The notes beneath the pieces are model-generated. The model was given only the letters and a program-made list of their open reading frames with translations. It was not told the origin of the DNA and did not search any database. A DNA stretch of 64,000 bases, taken from positions 1 to 64,000 of the forward strand of contig NZ_BOMY01000013.1 in NCBI RefSeq assembly GCF_016862435.1, written 5' to 3'. A program made the position numbers and the translations under genes. How positions within the stretch are numbered: the first letter of the stretch is position 1; each line of letters starts with the position of its first letter. The DNA is from Paractinoplanes tereljensis. Lineage in GTDB: Bacteria > Actinomycetota > Actinomycetes > Mycobacteriales > Micromonosporaceae. Positions 7,856 through 14,155 of the stretch are shown one piece after another.

Positions 7856-9292
7856 TCAGTCGGGCTGGTCGTCGTCGGGCTGGGCCGGGTCCGAATAAGG
7901 CTCGGGTGGGCCGCCGTGAGTCCACGGGGTCTCGGCCGGTTCGGGGAAGGCGGCGCCCGGGCGATAGGCCTCGCTCAGAGTCGTGAGCAGCAGCTTCTCG
8001 CCGACCGCGGGGACCGTGCCGGGCTCGGCCATCAGCTTGCGGCCCATCCCGCCGGACAGCTCGAGGAGCACGTCCCACCCCGTCTCGGTGCGGGTCACCG
8101 AGATGACTTTGGCCTTCTGGGCGGGCCGGGCCGGCGAGGTCAGCGTCGCCCCCGCCTCGATGCGCAGCGTCTCGGTGGTGGCCACCATGATCCGCGGGCG
8201 CAGCACCGGGCGCTTGCCGGTGTCGTCGACCCGGTCCGGGTTGGCCAGCGTCACCACCCCGCCGAACGCCACCCCGGCCAGCCGATATTCGGCCATCACC
8301 AGCGGATCGTCGAAGGCACGCTGGACCGCATAGCGGGTGGCCGCATTTTCCAGGCGCTGCAGGCGGGCGGCCGCGGCCACCGCGCCGTCCCGGCGGGGTT
8401 GGGGCAGGCCGCTCTCGGCCAGGTGCTCGACGAAGGACGAGTAGGAGTCACGGTCGCTGTCCCAGCGGCCGGCGACCCGCTCGCCGGCCGGCAGCGTGCG
8501 CAGCAGCGCGAGGGTGCGCCACATCCGCTGCCAGGTCGGCAGCAGCAGCTCCCGCAGCACCGGGGTGAGGGCCGGGTCGCCGTCGCTGATCAGCGGCGCG
8601 AGCACCCGGTTGTCGAAGTCCGGGTCGGTGGCGGGGCCGGCGACCGGGCCCGACTCGGCCTCCCGCGCGGCCGCCGCGCCCGACTCGATCCAGGCCAGCA
8701 GCGAACCCAGATGCGCGTCCTCGGCCCCGCTCTGGCCGGTCGCCCAGTGCAGGCCGAGCGCCTGCACCGCGTTGAGCAGGAGCGACGAGCCCGGCACCTC
8801 GGACGCGCCGGCCAGGAACGTCAGCCACTGGCCGAGCAGCGGCACGGTCGGCGGCACCGGATACTCGCCGTCCACCCGCCGGAACCGGGTCGACCGGCCG
8901 AACAACCGCAGGAAGTCGACGCCCCCGGTGTTCGGCACCCACACCTGCGGCGCGTCGACGAACCGGTGCCGCACGTCCCGCCCCCGGTCGACCGCCACCG
9001 CCTCGGTGTCGCCGGCGAACGAGGTCAGGTAGGGCACCAGCGCCCCGGCCAGGGCGTCGGCGAAGGCGAACCGCTCGGCCCGGTTGCGCGGCTGCGCCAC
9101 GACCAGCAAGCGGGGGTCATCGGGGGCCGCGCCGACCATGGCGGCCAGCGGCGCGTTGGCCTCACCGGCCATGGCCAGCGGAATCACCACGAACGGGTGA
9201 TCATGCACATGCAGGTGGCGCACGGTGGCGATGGGTTGCGCCCGGCCGGCCGCGAACGCCTGCGCGCGGGCAAGCGCGACGAGCGTGCTCAT
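7856..9292 (-). CDS. Unknown protein, last gene of nuclease operon
   Basis: A 478-aa protein starting at ATG 9292 (MSTLVALARAQ). I do not recognise the family. No Walker motif, nuclease motif or membrane segment is visible. The N-terminal half has alternating strands (TVRHLHVHDHPFVVIPLAM, RLLVVAQPRNRAERF), the middle is helical, and the C-terminus holds beta-rich segments (GVVTLANPDR) and a proline-rich tail. Its start overlaps the stop of a tiny upstream frame (ATGA), tying it to the nuclease at 9441-10466. The neighbourhood suggests a partner or effector of the nuclease; that is inference. Confidence 0.7.
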   Translation of the reverse strand: MSTLVALARAQAFAAGRAQPIATVRHLHVHDHPFVVIPLAMAGEANAPLAAMVGAAPDDPRLLVVAQPRNRAERFAFADALAGALVPYLTSFAGDTEAVAVDRGRDVRHRFVDAPQVWVPNTGGVDFLRLFGRSTRFRRVDGEYPVPPTVPLLGQWLTFLAGASEVPGSSLLLNAVQALGLHWATGQSGAEDAHLGSLLAWIESGAAAAREAESGPVAGPATDPDFDNRVLAPLISDGDPALTPVLRELLLPTWQRMWRTLALLRTLPAGERVAGRWDSDRDSYSSFVEHLAESGLPQPRRDGAVAAAARLQRLENAATRYAVQRAFDDPLVMAEYRLAGVAFGGVVTLANPDRVDDTGKRPVLRPRIMVATTETLRIEAGATLTSPARPAQKAKVISVTRTETGWDVLLELSGGMGRKLMAEPGTVPAVGEKLLLTTLSEAYRPGAAFPEPAETPWTHGGPPEPYSDPAQPDDDQPD

Positions 9293-9444
9293 CCGGCGAG
9301 GCGCCCGGCAGCCCGAAAAGGCAAGGGCGGCAACACAGCGACGTGCGAGGCCAGCACAGGCCAAGAAAGCCCAGGCGAGGCCGGCGCGGGCCAGGAAGGC
9401 GCAGGCGGCGACGTGGCGGCGTGCGCGCTGACCGGCGTACTCAC
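9289..9444 (-). CDS. Tiny Pro/Ala/Ser-rich frame bridging two genes
   Basis: A 51-codon frame starting with GTG at 9444, which overlaps the nuclease stop (GTGA), and ending with a TGA that overlaps the ATG of the next gene (ATGA). Its product would be rich in Pro, Ala and Ser with repeated SWP motifs and no domain. The exact overlaps at both ends are what a translationally coupled operon predicts. The DNA is quasi-repetitive, however (GCC/AGG-rich units), so it may be a spacer that happens to be open. Confidence 0.35.
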   Translation of the reverse strand: MSTPVSAHAATSPPAPSWPAPASPGLSWPVLASHVAVLPPLPFRAAGRLAG

Positions 9445-10466
9445 GAAAGCGCCTCCTGGCGCAGGCGGGCCGCGGCGCGCAACAACGCCGCCGCCTCCTC
9501 CTGATCGGGGGTCGGCGAAGCCGCCCCGGTCGACAGGTCGAGCGCCAGCGCGACCGTCTCCACCCCGCCGAGCGACTCCCGCACCGACCGGCCGAGCGCG
9601 GCGGTCGAACCGGACGCCTCGTCGCGGCAATAGACCGACATTTCGCACGACGAAAGGCATTCGGGCACGTAGCGCGCGGAAACTTCGGCGAGCGACGCAA
9701 GAAGCGACGAAACCGGCAGCGCCTCGTCGAACGACACCGAGTCCGGCAGGGCGTCGATCAGCGACGGCACCGAGGCCAGCCGGGACAGCTGGCGGCGCAG
9801 GGTGGAGAGCTGTTTCCGCACGTCCAGGAGCACGGCGACCGGCTCCAAGGAGAAATTCTCCGGGCAGACCAGCACCACCTCGTGGCTGACCCGGTCCTCG
9901 CCGAGCAGCTCCCGCAGGGCCAGGACGTAGACGGCGGCCTGCACCGCGGCGGCCGAAACCTTTGCGGCGTCGGCCTGGTCGTCGACGACCGCGAACGACT
10001 TGATCTCGACCACCCGCAGCCGGCCCTCGCTCTGGAAGGCGATGAGATCCGGTTCGAGGAAGACCGTCTGGCCGGCCACCGACAGGGTCAGCAGCGGATG
10101 GTCGATCAGCGCCGAGGTGGCGGAGGCCAGCAGCGAGCGGGTGCGGTCGTGCCGCGCGGTGAGGGTGTCGTCCGCGTCCTCGCCGAGGTCCTGGTAGTCG
10201 ACGACGCCGACGTCCAGCACCGACCGCAGCAGCGCGCAGTCGTCCGCCTTGAGCATCGCCTCGAACGCGTTTCCCCGGGCCAGCGCGAACCGCGACTGAC
10301 CGAAACTGCCCGGGAAGCCGATCCGCTCGGCCAGCTTGACCTTGTCGATCCCGGCCGCGTCGAGCACCGACCGCCGGGCGCAACCGGGGTTCCCGGTCAG
10401 CGCCGCGATGGTCCGCGCATTGTGCCGTTTCGCCTTGGCGTTGCCGCGCAACCGATCCAGTTTCAC
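9441..10466 (-). CDS. Cas4/AddB-like PD-(D/E)XK Fe-S nuclease
   Basis: A 341-aa protein with the RecB-family nuclease core: EPDLIAF (acidic residue of motif II) followed about 12 residues later by VVEIKS (the ExK motif), near residues 138-157. One cysteine near the N-terminus (NPGCARR, about residue 29) and three near the C-terminus (ECLSSCEMSVYC) form the four-cysteine arrangement that holds a 4Fe-4S cluster in Cas4, AddB and Dna2. No helicase domain is fused and no cas genes are nearby. The GTG start overlaps the stop of the preceding gene (GTGA). DNA-end resection or exonuclease activity is expected. Confidence 0.8.
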   Translation of the reverse strand: MKLDRLRGNAKAKRHNARTIAALTGNPGCARRSVLDAAGIDKVKLAERIGFPGSFGQSRFALARGNAFEAMLKADDCALLRSVLDVGVVDYQDLGEDADDTLTARHDRTRSLLASATSALIDHPLLTLSVAGQTVFLEPDLIAFQSEGRLRVVEIKSFAVVDDQADAAKVSAAAVQAAVYVLALRELLGEDRVSHEVVLVCPENFSLEPVAVLLDVRKQLSTLRRQLSRLASVPSLIDALPDSVSFDEALPVSSLLASLAEVSARYVPECLSSCEMSVYCRDEASGSTAALGRSVRESLGGVETVALALDLSTGAASPTPDQEEAAALLRAAARLRQEALS

Positions 10467-11011
10467 CCAGGTCCTCGCTGGTGGGGCACGCTCGGCAGGC
10501 CGAACAACTGCTGCCGCGGGTCGAGCGCGGCGGCCCGCGCCACCGCGGCGGCCCGGACCGGAACCTCGGCCGCGAGCTGGGCGGCCAGCCGCGGCGACGT
10601 CAGCGCGGCACGCGCCGCTTCGGCCAGATCAACTGCTTCCACCCCATGCGGTACGCGGGGAGCCAGCTCGCGCAGAAGCCGGGTCGCGGCCCGCCCCGGC
10701 CGCAGCGCGACGAACTCGGCCACCCGAATGACCATGGTGAGCTCGTCGGCCTGCCGGTGCGCGGGGGTGACGATGCGCCGCTCGATCGGCCACTCGGCCA
10801 GCGCGAGCACGCCGGGAGCCGCGGTCAGGTCGGGTCGCAGCGCCGCGCACAGGCCGGGCACCCGACCGGCCAGGTCGGCCATCGAGAGGTCGCCGTCGAA
10901 GATCGCCGCGTGCACGTCCACCACCAGCCGGGCGCCGACGGGCGCACCGATCAGGAGCAGCGCGTGACGGGCCTGCTCACCGGTGCTCGGTAGCGTGCTC
11001 AGATGGTTCAC
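10463..11011 (-). CDS. Unknown protein, first gene of nuclease operon
   Basis: A 182-aa protein starting at GTG 11011. I do not recognise it. It is Ala/Arg-rich and mostly helical, with a central segment (QADELTMVIRVAEFVALRPGRAATRLLRELAP), no signal peptide and no clear catalytic motif. Its stop overlaps the nuclease start, so equal synthesis is likely. A small accessory or regulatory subunit of the nuclease is the simplest reading, by position only. Confidence 0.65.
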   Translation of the reverse strand: MNHLSTLPSTGEQARHALLLIGAPVGARLVVDVHAAIFDGDLSMADLAGRVPGLCAALRPDLTAAPGVLALAEWPIERRIVTPAHRQADELTMVIRVAEFVALRPGRAATRLLRELAPRVPHGVEAVDLAEAARAALTSPRLAAQLAAEVPVRAAAVARAAALDPRQQLFGLPSVPHQRGPG

Positions 11012-11164
11012 CGGGCCGCTCTCGGTCGGGGGATCTGGCGGGATCGACTCTAGATCTTCTTACACTGACGCGGCAATAGGGGGACGATCGCCACGTTTCA
11101 CCCACGATAGCGATTAAGGTTCGCATATCGGACGTCGGGCGCGGCGCGCGCTACGTTCGACGGT
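11012..11164. other. Divergent promoter region
   Basis: About 150 bases between the nuclease operon (minus) and the DUF427 gene (plus), less GC-rich than the flanks (for example AGATCTTCTTACACTGACG). Both promoters must lie here, but I cannot assign hexamers with confidence. Confidence 0.4.
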
Positions 11165-11449
11165 ATGCCGAAGGCCATCTGGAACGACGAAGTTATCGCC
11201 GAGAGCGACGACACCGTGATTGTCGAGGGCAACTACTACTTCCCCCGCACATCGGTGCGCGAGGAAGTGCTGGTTCCCTCCGAGACTCACTCCGTCTGCC
11301 CGTGGAAGGGCAAGGCGTCCTACTACACATTGTCGTCAAACGGGCACACCGCTCCGGACGCGGTCTGGTTCTACCCGGAGCCCAAGCCGGACGCCAAGGC
11401 CGTGCGTGACCGGGTGGCCTTCCGCAAGGACGTCCGAGTAGAAGCCTGA
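11165..11449 (+). CDS. DUF427 domain protein
   Basis: A 94-aa protein covering one complete DUF427 domain. The hallmarks are KAIWNDEVIAESDD, the YFPRTSV segment, SVCPWKGKASYYT and a C-terminal AVWFYPEP. It is a small beta-rich fold common in actinobacteria with no settled function. It starts at ATG 11165, transcribed away from the nuclease operon and convergent with the next minus-strand pair. Confidence 0.9.
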   Translation: MPKAIWNDEVIAESDDTVIVEGNYYFPRTSVREEVLVPSETHSVCPWKGKASYYTLSSNGHTAPDAVWFYPEPKPDAKAVRDRVAFRKDVRVEA

Positions 11450-11464
11450 CCATGTGGGGCCCGC

Positions 11465-11854
11465 TCACGCGATGCGCGGGTGGGCCTCCTCGATCGCGGA
11501 CACCTCGAGGTAATCGAGCATGTCCCCCTGTTCCGCCGGGTCGAGCGCGCCGAACGCCTCGTACGCCGACGCCCGGGAGTGTTCGGTCTCGGCCGCCAGC
11601 AGCGCGATGATCGCCGACCAGGCCAGCGAGACCCGGTCGAAGAGCCGCGCGTGCCGCAGCGAGGTCAGCCGGCTCAGCATCGCCACCTTGGTCGCCGCGT
11701 CGTCGTCGTGCGCGATCCGGTCGGAGAGCTCGAACAGCGCCTTCCCCCGATAGGGATGCTCCGCCTCGATCATGCGCGCCAACTCGGCGTTGCTCATCCG
11801 GTCGACCGCGGGGGCCGGACCGCGCCGGGGAAGCTGGGGAGATTCACCGGGCAC
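11465..11854 (-). CDS. Small helical hypothetical protein
   Basis: A 129-aa protein from GTG 11854, which overlaps the end of the upstream YbaB-like gene by 11 bases. After a proline-rich N-terminus it is nearly all helical (AELARMIEAEHPYRGKALF, MLSRLTSLRHARLF) and acidic. It has no recognised domain. The overlap argues for a two-gene operon with the YbaB-like protein, a pairing often seen beside secretion or nucleoid genes in actinobacteria. Confidence 0.65.
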   Translation of the reverse strand: MPGESPQLPRRGPAPAVDRMSNAELARMIEAEHPYRGKALFELSDRIAHDDDAATKVAMLSRLTSLRHARLFDRVSLAWSAIIALLAAETEHSRASAYEAFGALDPAEQGDMLDYLEVSAIEEAHPRIA

Positions 11855-12251
11855 GGCTGTCCCTTCCGCTCTCGTAACCGTTGCCGGGCGACTGCTGCGG
11901 CAGGGTGGGCACGTTCTGAAAGCTGGGGAACGGCATCACCGGCATGGCCGGTTCCTCCGTCGCCCCGGACCGGGCGAGCGCGTCGAGCACCAGACGCCCC
12001 GCCTCGGTGTCGGCCCCGACCGTCTCCTCGACCGCCGCCTCCACCTGTTCGGCCAACGCCGCGTGCGCGCGACGTATGGTCCGCAGGATCTCGTCCGAGA
12101 GCGAGGCACCGCTTAATCGCTGCACACGGTCGTCGAGCCGTAGGCCGGTCACGACACCGGACCCGGTCACGGTCACCGTGACCACGCCGTCGTCACCGGT
12201 CGCCGACGCGCTGAGCGCCGCGAGCCGATCCGCGAGAGTTCCACCCGGCAC
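11844..12251 (-). CDS. YbaB/EbfC-family DNA-binding-like protein
   Basis: A 135-aa protein starting at GTG 12251 with GGAGG eight bases upstream. It has the YbaB pattern: an N-terminal helix, a two-strand segment (GVVTVTVTGSGVVTGLRL), then a long C-terminal helix (SDEILRTIRRAHAALAEQVE). A poorly conserved Pro/Met/Gln-rich tail follows. The family forms dimers that can bind DNA; in actinobacteria, divergent paralogues like this one are numerous and mostly uncharacterised. Confidence 0.75.
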   Translation of the reverse strand: MPGGTLADRLAALSASATGDDGVVTVTVTGSGVVTGLRLDDRVQRLSGASLSDEILRTIRRAHAALAEQVEAAVEETVGADTEAGRLVLDALARSGATEEPAMPVMPFPSFQNVPTLPQQSPGNGYESGRDSRAR

Positions 12252-12424
12252 AGTTTTGTCCTCCGTTGCCGACTTTCGGTCTGTTGGCGTCCTATGAGAT
12301 CACGGGTGTGCAACGACGGCATCCGCACCCGCCCGTACAACGCCCGGGCACCACCCGCCCTGGCGACCACCGTAACCTTCAGGCAATACATTGATTGTCA
12401 CCGCCAACGGGGAGAGAGGGTGTC
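12252..12424. promoter_or_regulatory. Divergent upstream region of FxsA-like gene
   Basis: About 170 bases between the YbaB-like gene (minus) and the FxsA-like peptide gene (plus). It contains AT-richer patches (CTTCAGGCAATACATTGATTGTCA) that may carry the plus-strand promoter. The ribosome site GGGGAGAGAGGG lies just before GTG 12425. Confidence 0.4.
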
Positions 12425-12610
12425 GTGGACCGGACCGCCGAGGACGGCGCCGCCGAATGGCGATCGCCGATGGTCGACGTCGCCGGCCTGTCCCTCGAGG
12501 AGCTGGCCCGGCACGAGGGTGACTCGGCCCTGGCTCATGCCCTGCGCCGGCTGGCCGACGAGCAGACCGACCCGGGCGAGCCGATCGCCGGCTTCAACTC
12601 CGCGTTGTAA
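12425..12610 (+). CDS. fxsA: FxsA-type FxSxx-COOH precursor peptide
   Basis: The GTG at 12425, after a strong GGAGAGAGGG ribosome site, gives a 61-aa peptide ending in GFNSAL. This is the C-terminal F-x-S-x-x signature of FxsA precursors. The leader has the usual form (MVDVAGLSLEELARH, then a helical ALAHALRRLADE stretch). In known systems FxsA is modified near its C-terminus by a radical SAM cyclophane synthase (FxsB) and/or a HExxH beta-hydroxylase. Here only the HExxH gene follows, three bases downstream. A longer TTG start at 12395 is less likely. Confidence 0.85.
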   Translation: MDRTAEDGAAEWRSPMVDVAGLSLEELARHEGDSALAHALRRLADEQTDPGEPIAGFNSAL

Positions 12611-12613
12611 CCG

Positions 12614-14155
12614 GTGAAGTCCTTCCGGCTCACCGACGCGGCATTTGCCGAGCTGGCGGCCGGTCGGCCGACCGCGGACACGGTCGGGATCCTGCGCCGG
12701 GCGCAAGCCAGCCGCCACCTTCTGCTGCTCGGTGAGATCCGCCGGCGCGGCGGCCCGATTCCCGACCAGATCGAGCTGTACGACCCGATGGCCGCCCTGC
12801 ACACGTCGGTGACGCTGGCGGCCCGAACGCCCCCACCGCCCCGGGTCGCCGGGCCGCATCACCTGAGCTCCACGCATGACGGCCTCACCCTGCGGGTGCG
12901 CCTGGAGGACACCGACCCGCTCCGCGCACACCTGGGCCTGACGCCTTCCCGACAGCTGACCCCGGACGAGGTAACCACCTGGCAGCGCCTGCTCACCGAG
13001 GCCTGGCGGCTGCTGACCACCCGGCACCGCCCGGCCGCCGAGGTCCTGGCCGCGGTCCTGTCGGTGATCGTCCCGGTGGAGGCCGACGCCGGCTCCGGCG
13101 GTCTGAGCGCCACCTCGGCGAACGCCTTCGGCGCGGTGGCCATCTCCACCCCGGCCGATCCGCGGTCGTTCGCGGTCGGCCTGCTGCACGAGGGCCAGCA
13201 CAGTCTCCTGAACGCCACCAACACCCTGTTCGACCTGGTCAACCCGGGCGGGCCGCGGGTCTGCTCGCCCTGGCGGGACGACCCGCGCCCGCTCTCCGGC
13301 CTGCTGCACGGGGCGTACGCCTACCAGGCGGTGACCCGCTTCTGGCGCACCGAGGCCGCAGCCCGGATCCCGGCTCAGCGACAGGGCCGAGTGGCCCTGT
13401 CACCCCACCCGGCCCTCGCCGAGAATTCTCTTGCCCACCTTCCCGTCGCCGAGCCGCCCGCACTCCACGAGGCGGGACCGCGCGGGGCGGCGACGGGAAG
13501 TGCTGGGCCGGCGGGGCTCGGGAGCCGCCTCGCCGAATTCGAGTTCGCCCGCTGGCGAGCAGCCGTGGCAGGGGCTGCCGAGGTGCTGCTGGCCAGCGGG
13601 CGCCTGACTCCGGCCGGCACGCGGTTCGTGCAGGTCATGCACCACGAGGTGAGCGGGTGGCAGGCAGACGCCGTCAACCCGCGGGTCGCTCGGCTGGCCG
13701 ACGGAGCCAACGCCGAGCATCGAGCTCGGTGGCGGCTGCGCAATCTGGCCGTCCCCGATGACGTGGTGGCCGAGCTGGTCGCGGCCTGGCGGCGCGGCGA
13801 GCCGGCCCCCACCGGCACGCGAGCCGACCTCCGACCGGACGACGGACGCCGGCTGGAGGCCAGCGAGCGGCTCGCCCTCGTGCACCGGCTACTCGGTGCG
13901 GGTGACTATCGGGGTCGGGCCGGCAGCGGGGACGACGCCTACCTGGACGGGGAGGCAGGGACTGCCTACGCCGCGTACGTCAAGGATTTGGAATTTCGGT
14001 CCGAAGATCTTGATCTTTGGTCCGGCCTGGCGCTGGTCTCGCCGCATCGGGCCCTGCGCGAGCAGCCCGAACTAGTCCGGGCCGGGTGGCTCGCGCTGGA
14101 GAACGTCGGACTGGACGCCATAGCGGGGTGGCTCAGTCGAGGCACCCGGTCATAG
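12614..14155 (+). CDS. Stand-alone HExxH peptide-modification enzyme
   Basis: A 513-aa protein from GTG 12614, three bases after the precursor stop. The key motif is GLLHEGQHSLLN with HExxH at residues 192-196, matching the HExxH domain of FxSxx systems, members of which are reported as 2-oxoglutarate/iron-dependent peptide beta-hydroxylases. A late histidine-containing segment (QVMHHEVSGWQ) may supply a further ligand. There is no CxxxCxxC motif, so the radical SAM half usually found in FxsB is absent. The predicted substrate is the C-terminal FNSAL region of the adjacent peptide. It converges with, and overlaps by 6 bases, the FxsT-like gene. Confidence 0.8.
   Translation: MKSFRLTDAAFAELAAGRPTADTVGILRRAQASRHLLLLGEIRRRGGPIPDQIELYDPMAALHTSVTLAARTPPPPRVAGPHHLSSTHDGLTLRVRLEDTDPLRAHLGLTPSRQLTPDEVTTWQRLLTEAWRLLTTRHRPAAEVLAAVLSVIVPVEADAGSGGLSATSANAFGAVAISTPADPRSFAVGLLHEGQHSLLNATNTLFDLVNPGGPRVCSPWRDDPRPLSGLLHGAYAYQAVTRFWRTEAAARIPAQRQGRVALSPHPALAENSLAHLPVAEPPALHEAGPRGAATGSAGPAGLGSRLAEFEFARWRAAVAGAAEVLLASGRLTPAGTRFVQVMHHEVSGWQADAVNPRVARLADGANAEHRARWRLRNLAVPDDVVAELVAAWRRGEPAPTGTRADLRPDDGRRLEASERLALVHRLLGAGDYRGRAGSGDDAYLDGEAGTAYAAYVKDLEFRSEDLDLWSGLALVSPHRALREQPELVRAGWLALENVGLDAIAGWLSRGTRS

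Noticed and set aside
7856..9700. Longer 614-aa form of the last nuclease-operon gene
   Set aside because: The extra N-terminus would overlap the nuclease gene and has low-complexity sequence; ATG 9292 with the ATGA overlap is the natural start.
9441..10466. Cas4 of a CRISPR system
   Set aside because: Although the fold and cluster cysteines match, no repeat array, cas1 or cas2 is in the window, and the overlapping partners are unrelated to CRISPR.
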